Assembly: GCF_001311925.1 (NCBI RefSeq)
Contig: NZ_BBCG01000008.1
Location: forward strand, 1 to 64,000
Origin: Cellulosilyticum ruminicola JCM 14822
Lineage (GTDB): Bacteria; Bacillota; Clostridia; Lachnospirales; Cellulosilyticaceae
Direction of reading: 5' to 3'
DNA length: 64,000 bases
Under the pieces are notes generated by a model that worked only from the letters and a program-made list of their open reading frames with translations, was not told where the DNA came from and did no database searches. Positions within the stretch are counted from its first letter, which is position 1, and the number at the start of each line of letters is the position of its first letter. Positions 37,614 through 46,582 of the stretch are shown one piece after another. The position numbers and the translations under genes are program-made.

Positions 37614-37632
37614 AAGAGGATTAAAAACAAGG

Positions 37633-37677
37633 ATAAAATAGGAGCTTCTTAATATGAAAATAGCTCCTATTTTTATG
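37633..37677 (+). terminator. Terminator of cfa
   Basis: AAATAGGAGCT and AGCTCCTATTTTT arms are visible. Confidence 0.88.
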
Positions 37678-37856
37678 TATTAATAAAGGTACTAGATTAA
37701 ATGTTAAAATCCTTTAACAAATTCTATAAAAATAAAGCGAATTATTCTATATGTAAAAGAAAAAGTAAAGCTAGGGGTATTATTTTAGAAATGATAAAAT
37801 AGAATAAATAGAATAAGCTTTTCGAAGAAAATTAATAAGATAAAGGGGGCTATATT

Positions 37857-38305
37857 ATGAATACAAGCAAAAAGGAATTAACTAAATTTTTATGTGAAGC
37901 CAAGAGAAATACTTATGCAATAGCACAAAATGAAGTAAATGGAACAAGGCCGGATTCACATGATTTTTATATGAAAATGAAAGTCTGAAATATATAGATA
38001 CTTATTTAGGAAGCGAGCAGTTTGTAGGAGAAGAAGCTGTATGGGAAAATAATCAACCTATATGGGGATTAAATTATACAGGCAGGGCCCTAAGTGATGA
38101 ATTTGATATTGATTTTCTGAAAGAAGCATTAAAGAGAAGCACAGAAGAATATCCTTATAGAGGTCCAAAATTCTTTATGAAAGGTAACTTTACATATAAG
38201 TGCCGTGTTGAAGGAGATTTTGGATGGTTTGTAGGATGCGAAAAAATTATGTATAAAGGGACTAAAGTATATGAAGCAATGTTCCAAGGCGGTTTTATAA
38301 AGTAA
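37857..38305 (+). pseudogene. DUF5680 domain protein, frameshifted
   Basis: The first frame from ATG 37857 (AAAGGGGG upstream) reads KELTKFLCEAKRNTYA and stops at 37986-37988. The other frame picks up from about 37970 with ESLKYIDTYLG, VWENNQPIWGLNYTG, EYPYRGPKFF, EGDFGWFVGCEKI and ends at 38305. This is the pattern of DUF5680 proteins, small domains often fused behind XRE regulators. One base is missing near 37968-37972. Restored length is about 149 residues. The function of the family is not known to me. Confidence 0.75.
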
Positions 38306-38317
38306 GAGAGAATAAGT

Positions 38318-38358
38318 GAAGAGACTTCTGAAAAGTTATTTTTTGGGGTCTCTTTTTT
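38318..38358 (+). terminator. Terminator
   Basis: AAGAGAC and GTCTCTT arms are followed by TTTTTG. Confidence 0.8.
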
Positions 38359-38445
38359 GTGTACTGTAATGGGGAAGGGAATAAAAAGGAGAAAAAAAGG
38401 GACAATAAATACATACGCAAATATTTATCAGAAAGGGATGATTTA

Positions 38446-38988
38446 ATGAAAAAATATATATGTACAGTGTGTGGTTATGTTTATGAAGGAGATACACCTC
38501 CAGAAAAATGTCCAATTTGTAATGTATCTAGCGAAAAGTTTAAAGAACAAGTAGGTGAGTTACAATGGGCAGATGAACACAGAATTGCAGTAGCAGAAGG
38601 GGTGGATCCTAAAATTCTAGAAGATTTAAGAGCTGATTTTATGGGTGAATGTACTGAAGTTGGTATGTATATTGCTATGGGTAGACAAGCTGATAGAGAA
38701 GGATATCCAGAAATTGCTGAAGCTTATAAACGTATTGCATATGAAGAAGCAGATCATGCTTCTAAATTTGCAGAACTTTTAGGAGAAGTTGTACGAGCAG
38801 ATACTAAAGCTAATTTGAAAGCAAGAATTGACGCAGAATATGGTGCATGCCAAGGCAAAAAGGAACTTGCTACTCTTGCTAAACAACAAAATTTAGATGC
38901 TATTCATGATACAGTACATGAAATGGCAAAAGATGAAGCAAGACATGGCTGCGTATTTAAGGGTTTATTAGATAGATATTTTAAATAG
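38446..38988 (+). CDS. rbr: Reverse rubrerythrin (NADH peroxidase type)
   Basis: The protein has 180 residues. An N-terminal rubredoxin-like domain has two CxxC pairs (CTVCGY and CPICN) and binds one iron. It is followed by a ferritin-like diiron domain with E-x-x-H motifs in [22 protein letters not shown] and MAKDEARHG. Domain order is the reverse of classical rubrerythrin, as in Clostridium acetobutylicum RevRbr, which reduces hydrogen peroxide and oxygen in anaerobes. I place the start at 38446, directly before the rubredoxin fold; upstream in-frame codons have no family support. Confidence 0.93.
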   Translation: MKKYICTVCGYVYEGDTPPEKCPICNVSSEKFKEQVGELQWADEHRIAVAEGVDPKILEDLRADFMGECTEVGMYIAMGRQADREGYPEIAEAYKRIAYEEADHASKFAELLGEVVRADTKANLKARIDAEYGACQGKKELATLAKQQNLDAIHDTVHEMAKDEARHGCVFKGLLDRYFK

Positions 38989-39008
38989 CATCAAGGAGGA
39001 CTAGAAAT

Positions 39009-39329
39009 ATGCCAAGAATTAATTGTAGTGTAGAAAACTGTTCTTATAATCAACAAAAAGATTGTTGTGCAAATATTGTAAATATTGGAGGAAAGGGTGC
39101 ACAAGATAAATGTGATACTTGCTGTGGTACTTTCTTAAATCGTTTAGGATATAGTAATCTTGCTCAATATACAGAAAATAGAGGGGATATTGACGCTATT
39201 CTCTGTCGTGTGGATACTTGTGAATATCATGCAAATGAGCACTGTACACTTAATCAAATACAAGTGGGAGGTGCTGAAGAAGTAGATATTTATACAGAAA
39301 CAGATTGCCTCAGTTTCAAGAAAAAATAA
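39009..39329 (+). CDS. DUF1540 protein with two Cys-rich repeats
   Basis: The 106-residue protein holds two copies of a small Cys-rich domain, about residues 3-40 and 62-100. Each begins with the pattern CxxxxCxYN/H (NCSVENCSYN, CRVDTCEYH) followed by a Cys and I-x-V/I-G-G. DUF1540 domains are thought to bind metal and are common in spore-forming Clostridia. The gene follows reverse rubrerythrin by 20 bases and has AAGGAGG upstream, so the two are probably one operon for oxidative stress or spore life. Confidence 0.9.
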   Translation: MPRINCSVENCSYNQQKDCCANIVNIGGKGAQDKCDTCCGTFLNRLGYSNLAQYTENRGDIDAILCRVDTCEYHANEHCTLNQIQVGGAEEVDIYTETDCLSFKKK

Positions 39330-39414
39330 AGTATAAAATAGGAGTTTTAGGTAACATATTGTAGTGTAGAAAAATATCATATTTATAGAGATATATTTTT
39401 TATGAGGTAGCAAT

Positions 39415-39990
39415 ATGGAATATGACAGAATATCTACAATAGGTTTATGTTTACTTGCTTTAAAGACGTTAACTTCAAGTCCTAAAGTAAGTAAACATGA
39501 TAAAAGGGAAAGTGAATTTTTAGATCAAGGTATGATATCTAATATGAGTAATGCAAGATTGGATAATTTTATAAGTGAGGATTATGGTGTTATTTTTAAA
39601 TACCCTGCAAGTTGGAATAAGAATCCGCGTTATGATAATAAATATGAAGGCATTGGTGGATTTTTTGAAGTAGCTGGTTTTGAAGGTAATAGTAATAATA
39701 TAGACTCAGCAATACAAGAGCAGATTAATGAAGCTTATAAACCATATGGTAGTAATCCTATGGTTAGAAAACTCACAATAGATGGTCAACCTGCTAGAGA
39801 AATTATTCCTTCAGAAGATCAAGGTACATTAATTAAAGATAGGGAGGCAGCATTGGTTGTACAGTATAAGAACCCTATGATTATAAATGGGGTGCCTTAT
39901 CAATATATCATTATATGGACTAATCGAGAAAACTTACCATTAATTATTAAAACCTTTAAATTTATGCAACATGAAAATCTAAATAGTTAG
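39415..39990 (+). CDS. Hypothetical PsbP-like protein
   Basis: This 191-residue protein begins with a Ser/Lys-rich stretch without a clear signal peptide. It then has a domain starting EDYGVIFKYPASWNKNPRY and ending QYIIIWTNRENLPLIIKTFKFM. That start and end are typical of PsbP/Mog1-like alpha-beta domains found in many secreted clostridial proteins. Its function is unknown. AGGTAG lies before the ATG. Confidence 0.65.
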   Translation: MEYDRISTIGLCLLALKTLTSSPKVSKHDKRESEFLDQGMISNMSNARLDNFISEDYGVIFKYPASWNKNPRYDNKYEGIGGFFEVAGFEGNSNNIDSAIQEQINEAYKPYGSNPMVRKLTIDGQPAREIIPSEDQGTLIKDREAALVVQYKNPMIINGVPYQYIIIWTNRENLPLIIKTFKFMQHENLNS

Positions 39991-40079
39991 ATACAGCTAG
40001 GATATTTCTTCTTATGAGTGTATGGATATATTGTAAAAACGGGTATACTATGATAGAATACTAAAGATAAAAATAAACG

Positions 40080-40391
40080 CAATGAAAAGAAGAGTAGGTC
40101 TAGTAATCTTTTTAAGAGAGCTTCGGTAGCTGAGAAGAAGTAAAGAAAATAGATTGAAGATGGTCTTGGAGTGGTGCACCGACAACTTTTAAATATAGAA
40201 GTTTAGGCTGCAACGGGGGTTGCCTGTTATAGCAACAGAGTATAAATTACAAAGCATGATTTATGCACAGTAATCGTACTTATTGAGGTTTATGTCCGTG
40301 AGGCATAAATGAATTAGAGTGGTATCACGAGAGTATATAATACCTCGTCTCTATGAAATGTGTAAACAGTCATAGAGGCGAGTTTTTTTGA
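40080..40391 (+). promoter_or_regulatory. T-box riboswitch, methionine type
   Basis: The leader holds an AGTA motif in stem I (near 40090), a likely specifier ATG at 40160-40162 within GAAGATGGTC, and the T-box sequence AGAGTGGTATCACG (40316-40329) that pairs with the tRNA acceptor end. A terminator follows (CTCGTCTCTATGA 40344-40356 with 40370-40382, then seven T). Uncharged tRNA-Met should favour the antiterminator and switch on metG. Confidence 0.93.
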
Positions 40392-40461
40392 CTTTTAATG
40401 ACTGAAAACACATTAGTATATTTAAAAGTTCAATATATAAAACATAATAAGGAGTCGAAAA

Positions 40462-42441
40462 ATGAGTAAACCAACATTTTATATCACAACACCTATTTAT
40501 TATCCAAGTAACAAACTTCACATTGGACATTCATACACAACAGTAGCAGCAGATGCTATGGCAAGATATAAACGTCTTCGTGGATATGATGTAATGTTCT
40601 TAACAGGAACAGATGAACACGGTCAAAAAATTGAAAGACGTGCTGGTGAAGAAGGTGTTACATCACAACAATTTGTAGATAATATCGTAGATTGGATTAA
40701 AGATTTATGGAAAACTATGGACATTAGCTATGATAAATTCATTCGTACAACAGACAAGGAACATAAAGAGACAGTACAAAAAATCTTCAAAAAACTTTAT
40801 GATCAAGGTGACATTTACAAAAGTGAATATGAAGGTCTTTACTGTACACCATGTGAAAGTTTCTTCACAGAACACCAATTAGTAGATGGCAAATGTCCAG
40901 ACTGTGGTAGACCAGTAGAAAAAGTAAAAGAGGAATCTTACTTCTTTAAACTTTCTAAATACCAAGCTCGTCTTATTGAGTACATTGAATCTCACCCAGA
41001 TTTCATAAAGCCTCAAACAAGACAAAACGAAATGATTAATAATTTCTTAAAACCAGGACTTGAAGATCTTTGTGTATCTCGTACATCATTTAAATGGGGT
41101 ATTCCAGTAGAATTTGATCCAGGTCATGTAGTATATGTATGGCTTGATGCTTTATCAAACTACATTTCTGCACTTGGTTATTTACAAGAAGATGATGCTA
41201 ACTTCAAGAAATTCTGGCCAGCAGATGTACATTTAGTAGGTAAAGAAATCATTCGTTTCCATACTATTATTTGGCCAGCAATGCTTATGGCTATGGACCT
41301 TCCACTTCCAAAACAAGTATTCGGTCATGGATGGCTTGTAATCAATGGTGGTAAAATGAGTAAATCTCAAGGAACAGTAGTTGATCCAAGCGTACTTGTA
41401 GGACGTTATGGTAGCGATGCAATCCGTTACTTCTTACTTCGTGAAATCGCATTTGGTCAAGATGGTAACTTCTCAAATGAAGCACTTATCTCAAGAATCA
41501 ACTCTGATCTTGCAAATGACCTTGGTAACTTAACATCTAGAACAGTTGCCATGATTGAAAAATATTTTGGTACACTTCCAGAAGAACAAGAAGGCAATGA
41601 ATTTGATGCTGACGTTCAAAACGTTGTAAAAGAACAAATTGCTAAGATGGAAGCTAATATGGAAAAATTATTCTTCAACAACGCTCTTGAAGATATTTGG
41701 GTAATCATTAGAAGAATGAACAAATACATTGATGAAACAATGCCATGGGTACTTGCTAAAGATGAAGTTAACAAAGCTAAACTTGCTGGTGTTCTTTATA
41801 CATTATCAGAAGTAATCCGTATCGTAAGTATCATGATTGAACCATTTATGCCACAAACACCAGAAAAAATCTGGACACAATTTGGTATTACAAGAGGAGA
41901 ACTTACTGCTTGGGATACAATTCATACATTTGGCAGCCTTCCAAAAGTTGTAGCAGCTAAAAAAGGTGAAAATATGTTCCCACGTATTGATAAAGAAAAA
42001 GAACTTGAAATCTTAGAAGCTCATGCACCAACAATTGAGAAAAAAGAAGAACCAAAAGCTGAAGCTAAAAAAGCAGATAAAAAAGCTGCTAAAGAAGAAA
42101 AGGTACTCGAAGTGTCTGAAATCACAATTGATGATTTCGCTAAAGTTGAACTTAAAATTGGTGAAGTAATCGAATGTGAAAAAGTACCAAAAGCTGATAA
42201 GCTTTTAGTTTCTAAAATTAAAATCGGTGAAGAAGTAAGACAAATTGTATCTGGTATTGCAGCATATTATACACCAGAAGAATTCGTTGGTAAAAAAGTA
42301 GTAGTTGTTACTAATCTTAAACCAGTTAAACTTCGTGGTATCTTATCTCAAGGTATGGTTCTTTGTGCATCAGATGACAATGGAAACTTAGTTGCAGTAG
42401 GACCACTTGGCGAAATGGTAAGCGGTGCAACTGTACGTTAA
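40462..42441 (+). CDS. metG: Methionyl-tRNA synthetase
   Basis: The 659-residue class I synthetase has the HIGH motif in KLHIGHSYTT and KMSKS in GGKMSKSQG. A zinc-binding insert has two CxxC pairs (CTPCES and CPDCGR). The anticodon-binding helical domain follows, then a charged linker (about 525-555, Lys/Glu/Ala-rich) and a C-terminal EMAP-type tRNA-binding domain (VELKIGEVIECEKVPKADKLL). It charges tRNA-Met for initiation and elongation. It is controlled by the T-box in front. Codon use is highly biased. Confidence 0.97.
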   Translation: MSKPTFYITTPIYYPSNKLHIGHSYTTVAADAMARYKRLRGYDVMFLTGTDEHGQKIERRAGEEGVTSQQFVDNIVDWIKDLWKTMDISYDKFIRTTDKEHKETVQKIFKKLYDQGDIYKSEYEGLYCTPCESFFTEHQLVDGKCPDCGRPVEKVKEESYFFKLSKYQARLIEYIESHPDFIKPQTRQNEMINNFLKPGLEDLCVSRTSFKWGIPVEFDPGHVVYVWLDALSNYISALGYLQEDDANFKKFWPADVHLVGKEIIRFHTIIWPAMLMAMDLPLPKQVFGHGWLVINGGKMSKSQGTVVDPSVLVGRYGSDAIRYFLLREIAFGQDGNFSNEALISRINSDLANDLGNLTSRTVAMIEKYFGTLPEEQEGNEFDADVQNVVKEQIAKMEANMEKLFFNNALEDIWVIIRRMNKYIDETMPWVLAKDEVNKAKLAGVLYTLSEVIRIVSIMIEPFMPQTPEKIWTQFGITRGELTAWDTIHTFGSLPKVVAAKKGENMFPRIDKEKELEILEAHAPTIEKKEEPKAEAKKADKKAAKEEKVLEVSEITIDDFAKVELKIGEVIECEKVPKADKLLVSKIKIGEEVRQIVSGIAAYYTPEEFVGKKVVVVTNLKPVKLRGILSQGMVLCASDDNGNLVAVGPLGEMVSGATVR

Positions 42442-42474
42442 TTTGTACGTTTATTGGATTTATATAGGTAATTA

Positions 42475-42622
42475 GGAATAAATGTTAATGCTCTAAAAGG
42501 CATTGACATTTATTCCAAACTATAACATAATGTTAAATGGTTAAATTAGAACAAAATAGCATTAATATATGAAACAGCAGATGGGCGGCTAGACTACCCA
42601 TTAGTTGTTTCTTTTTTTATTC
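42475..42622 (+). terminator. Two hairpins after metG
   Basis: The first (GGAATAAATGTTAATGC with GCATTGACATTTATTCC, about 42476-42518) has no T run and may protect the mRNA end. The second (GAAACAGCAGATGGG with CCCATTAGTTGTTTC, about 42569-42612) is followed by eight T and is a true terminator. Confidence 0.85.
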
Positions 42623-42714
42623 TAAATTTTGGCATAATATAGAATGCTGATTTTATATTATAAATAAAGGTACATAACTTTAGGAAAATGGCAGAGTTTT
42701 AATGGAGGAAAAGT

Positions 42715-44067
42715 ATGAAGAAAGTTTTTAAAGACAAAGCGTTTTTAAGTACATTGCTTATGTTAGCAATTCCTATTACACTTCAAAGTTTCATTACATC
42801 ATCACTTAACTTAGTGGATACAATGATGGTAGGAAAATTAGGAGAAACAGCAATTTCAGCAGTAGGACTTGCTAATCAATATATGTTTGTGTTTACACTA
42901 TGTCTTATGGGAATCAATGCAGGGGCAAGTGTATTTATGTCACAGTTCTGGGGCGGCCGTGATTTAAAAGGGATTAAAACATTTTTAGGAATAGATTTAG
43001 TAGTAGGACTTGGTGCTTCAGCTTTATTTGGCGGGGTAGCGTTTTTTGCACCACATATTGTAATGGGTATCTTAACAAGTGACCCAGCAGTAATTGTGAT
43101 TGGTGTAATTTATCTTAAAATAGTAGCAATCAGCTGTTTATTTATGGGTGTAACTCAAGCTTTTTCAGCAGCTCTTAGAAGTACGGAGCAAACTAAAGCA
43201 CCAATGTTTGCAAGTCTCATCGGTGTAGCAGTAAATGTTGTTTTAAATTGGGTATTAATCTTTGGGAAATTTGGTGCGCCTCAAATGGGTGTAAATGGTG
43301 CGGCATTTGCAACAATGATTGCACGTTTAATAGAAGTAATTTTCATCGTAAGTGTTGTTTATTGTAGTAAAAATAAAGTAGCAGCTAAGTTTAATGAACT
43401 TATGAACTTTAATATGGGTACAATCAAAACTTATTTTAAAACATCATGGTCTGTTATTGTGAATGAATTAATTTTCTCAGTAGGTTCAGCAGCATACGCT
43501 ACTGCTTATGCTAAAATCAGTACAGATGCTTCAGCAACAATGCAGATTTCAACAACAATCATTAATATGTTCTTTATCTTCTTAACAGGTATAGGTTTTG
43601 CAGCGGCAATTATGATTGGAAATAAAATTGGTGCAGGCGAAGAAGATATCGCACATCAATATGCTTCACATGTTGGCAAACTTACGCCACTTATTGGGAT
43701 TATATTAGGTATAGCTATGTGGTTTTCGGCACCTAGTGTTGTAACTTTATTTAATATTAAAACAGAAACAGCTTTGGCAGCCATTAAAGTATTACGCGTT
43801 ATGGCAGTTGTAATGCCCCTTCGAACATTTAATGCGATTATGATTATTGGTGTATTTAGAGGTGGAGGCGATACAACTTATTCAATGATTGTACAAGCAG
43901 GTACAATTTGGCTTTATTCTGTACCACTAGCATTCATTGGTGTTTTAGTATTTAAGTTACCAGTGCATATTGTATTTCTTTTAGTATGTACAGAGGAGAT
44001 TGTTAAAATACCATTTGAACTTGTTCGTTTAAAATCAGGTAAATGGCTTAAAAATGTCATTGCATAA
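42715..44067 (+). CDS. MATE family efflux transporter
   Basis: This 450-residue, 12-helix MATE/DinF-type transporter shows DTMMVGKLGETAISAVGLANQ after the first helix, RSTEQTKAPMFASLIGVAVN in the middle and the second-half repeat beginning AAIMIGNKIGAGEEDIA. Such proteins export cationic drugs or metabolites with sodium or proton influx. No regulator is adjacent. The strong ribosome-binding site GGAGG and the terminator behind make it monocistronic. Confidence 0.93.
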   Translation: MKKVFKDKAFLSTLLMLAIPITLQSFITSSLNLVDTMMVGKLGETAISAVGLANQYMFVFTLCLMGINAGASVFMSQFWGGRDLKGIKTFLGIDLVVGLGASALFGGVAFFAPHIVMGILTSDPAVIVIGVIYLKIVAISCLFMGVTQAFSAALRSTEQTKAPMFASLIGVAVNVVLNWVLIFGKFGAPQMGVNGAAFATMIARLIEVIFIVSVVYCSKNKVAAKFNELMNFNMGTIKTYFKTSWSVIVNELIFSVGSAAYATAYAKISTDASATMQISTTIINMFFIFLTGIGFAAAIMIGNKIGAGEEDIAHQYASHVGKLTPLIGIILGIAMWFSAPSVVTLFNIKTETALAAIKVLRVMAVVMPLRTFNAIMIIGVFRGGGDTTYSMIVQAGTIWLYSVPLAFIGVLVFKLPVHIVFLLVCTEEIVKIPFELVRLKSGKWLKNVIA

Positions 44068-44084
44068 TTTGATTAATTAATAAA

Positions 44085-44140
44085 ATACCCCCTACAAACT
44101 TAAAATTATAAGAAAGTTTGTGGGGGGTATAATTTTTAGA
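44085..44140 (+). terminator. Terminator of the MATE gene
   Basis: ATACCCCCTACAAACTT and AAGTTTGTGGGGGGTAT form a long stem followed by AATTTTT. Confidence 0.92.
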
Positions 44141-44266
44141 TTGCATTTTTTTTTTTACAAAAAAGAGTATAGTTGCTAAATTTTCTAAGTGAGATTATAA
44201 TATATTATACATAATAGAATAGATTGATAGGCAATATTTAGACTTGAATAATGTGAGGAAGAAGCT

Positions 44267-44967
44267 ATGTTTACAATTGTAATTTGTGAAGATGAAAAAA
44301 CTCAAAGAGAACAATTAAAAAGCTATTTAAGCTTGATATTAGGAGAATTAGGGGTTCTTTATGAATTTATTGAATATGAATCAGGTGAACAGTTACTGAA
44401 TAATTATGTATCGAAAGCACAACTTATTTTTTTAGATATACAGATGGGCGAGTTAACGGGAATGGAAACTGCTAGAAGAATAAGAGAACGTGATAAGAAT
44501 GTAGACATTATTTTTGTATCTGGTTTAACTTCATACATGCAAGAAGGCTATGAAGTGAGTGCAAGACGTTACATTATAAAGCCTATTGAAGAAAAAGAGT
44601 TTAGAAGACAAGTGCTCCCTTGTATTGAAGAAATTTTAAAGAAAAATGAAGAATATGTATGGATAAAGAGTCAATATTCTTCATATAAGATTTTGATGAG
44701 TGATATTCTATATGCTGAAACTTATGGTAGAAAGATTAATATTTATACAAAGCAAAGAGTATATGATACGCATATAAATTTAGGAGAACTTGAAAAGAAA
44801 CTAGACCCTGAGGTATTTTTTAGATGCCATAGAGGATATTTAGTTAACTTAAAAAAATAGAATACATAGAAAAGGATTTTTTATGTATTGATGATAAAGA
44901 AATACCGATTAGCCGATTTAAAGCAAGAGAATTTAAGAAGGCATTGACTTACATAATTGGAGAGTAA
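44267..44967 (+). pseudogene. LytTR response regulator, frameshifted near the end
   Basis: An AgrA-like regulator has a receiver domain (residues 1-120; acids in ICEDE, phosphoacceptor Asp in LIFLDIQMG, Lys in RRYIIKPI) and a LytTR DNA-binding domain (from about 135). The frame ends at NLKK after the A run near 44850-44856. Adding one A continues it as IEYIEKDFLCIDD and PISRFKAREFKKAL to a TAA at 44965. The restored length is about 233 residues, normal for the family. Without the last 36 residues the LytTR fold is incomplete. A broken kinase gene follows. Confidence 0.85.
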
Positions 44968-44969
44968 GA

Positions 44970-45618
44970 ATGATTAGTGCAACCTATTTGAGTATATTAG
45001 ATTGAGTAGATGCTATAATTTTAGCAGTAGGTAGAGTATATTTTCACCCATTGTTATCATGATATTAATAATGATATTTCATGTATTAAAGAAGTTACAA
45101 AAGGTCAAGGTGAGATTACAAGATATATTAATGCTTTAGAAAAAGAAGTAATGCTTACAAAAGAGATTTATAAAACAGGTTACTCTGTAGTAGATGCAAT
45201 TTTAAGACAAAAAAGTATGGCTTATGATAACGAACAGATTCAGTTAAGAGTGAATTTGGATTTGAATTCATGTGGTTTTATAGAAGATAAAGATTTATGT
45301 AGCATATTTGCAAATGCTATTGATAATGCTATAGAATCTTGTGAAAAGATTAATAGTGAAGGTATTAAGAAGTATATTTATATGGAGAGTCAAATAACAC
45401 AAGACTTTTTAGTAATTAAGATTAGAAATTCAAAAGAGCATATGAATAAGTGGTGTAATAATCAATTAATTACACAAAAGAAAGATAAGAAGTTACATGG
45501 CTTAGGCATCAAAAATATTAAGAGAGCATTAGATAGATATAATGGTGAATATATTATAAAAGAAGGAATGAATGATTTTCGATTTAAGTTAGTTATTACT
45601 ATAAATGTAAAAATGTAG
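44970..45618 (+). pseudogene. Remnant of an AgrC-like sensor kinase
   Basis: A start MISATYLSILD breaks at a TGA after 11 codons. The membrane sensor region is missing. From about 45058 one frame runs to the end: HDINNDISCIKEV (phosphoacceptor His region), GYSVVDAILRQKSMAYD, the ATPase N-box IFANAIDNAIESCEK and the G-box HGLGIKNIKRALDRYNG. It is the cytoplasmic half of a quorum-type kinase, the natural partner of the regulator in front. The internal deletion means it cannot sense a peptide. Confidence 0.82.
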
Positions 45619-45758
45619 TTAATACAATAAAAATAGCTGTTTAAACAAAAAGTGTATGCAATATAGAGGTAGTGTAGTAAACTATACGTAGGAAATAGAT
45701 ATTGAGGCAATAAATTATGGGGCGATACTTAGTAATGGAGAGCTAGGTATCAAAGAAA

Positions 45759-45799
45759 GACAGTCATTCGGTGCAGATAACGAATGGCTGTTTTTTTAT
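45759..45799 (+). terminator. Terminator
   Basis: CAGTCATTCG (45761-45770) and CGAATGGCTG (45781-45790) are followed by seven T. Confidence 0.9.
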
Positions 45800-45884
45800 G
45801 TTATAAAACTTGAATAAATAGTTCACATGTGTCATAGTAAGAAATGAAATAAAAGATATGTTGTAATAACTATGGAGGTAGCAC

Positions 45885-46475
45885 GTGGAATACATTGATT
45901 TAACACTTCAAGTAAAGAAGACAAATCGTATTTATAAGATGGCAGAAGCTCAGCTTAAAAAAGATATTGTTATGGGACATGTTGGGACACATTTTGATTT
46001 ATATGGAGATATACAAGTGCCACTGGATTATATGCAGACAAGAGGGGTATTGTTTGATGTAAGTCATATTCAGGATAGAGAAATCACTTGTGATGACATT
46101 GATTTAGATTATGTAAAACCAGGGGATTTTGTATTAATTCGTACAGGTGTAATCGAGAGACATCCTTATGGTAGTGGACTATATTTTAGTGATAGTCCAA
46201 ACTTATCTTGGGAACTTATTCAAGAGTTAGCTATGGAGGAGATTAAATTTATAGGAATCGATGCATCAGATCTTAGAAAAGGAAAAGAACACACAGAAGC
46301 AGATAAAATCTTTTTAAGTCGTGGAACCTTTGTTATAGAGAACCTTACAAATCTAGATAAAATCAGACCACAGGAAGTATGTAAAATACTTACAATGTGG
46401 CATGAAGATCCAGAGGCTACAGGTATGAAATGCAGAGTAGTAGCAGTTCAGCCTACAGATGAAGATGGAATATAA
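45885..46475 (+). CDS. Cyclase family protein (kynurenine formamidase-like)
   Basis: The 196-residue metal-dependent hydrolase has the family motif HxGTHxD as GHVGTHFDLYG, with other metal-site residues expected in DASDLRKGKEHTEAD. Members hydrolyse N-formylkynurenine or other amides and lactones; with no tryptophan catabolic genes nearby the substrate is open. Translation starts at GTG 45885, preceded by ATGGAGGTAG at good spacing. A terminator follows. Confidence 0.85.
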   Translation: MEYIDLTLQVKKTNRIYKMAEAQLKKDIVMGHVGTHFDLYGDIQVPLDYMQTRGVLFDVSHIQDREITCDDIDLDYVKPGDFVLIRTGVIERHPYGSGLYFSDSPNLSWELIQELAMEEIKFIGIDASDLRKGKEHTEADKIFLSRGTFVIENLTNLDKIRPQEVCKILTMWHEDPEATGMKCRVVAVQPTDEDGI

Positions 46476-46483
46476 TTGATAAA

Positions 46484-46513
46484 AGAAAGTCCTTTATTTG
46501 AGGACTTTTTTTG
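46484..46513 (+). terminator. Terminator
   Basis: AAAGTCCT and AGGACTTT arms are followed by a T run. Confidence 0.9.
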
Positions 46514-46582
46514 TATAATTTAGGGACAAGCTTGCTATAATTTAATAAAGTAGGAGTAATAACCTAGAAAAGGAGAATGGAA

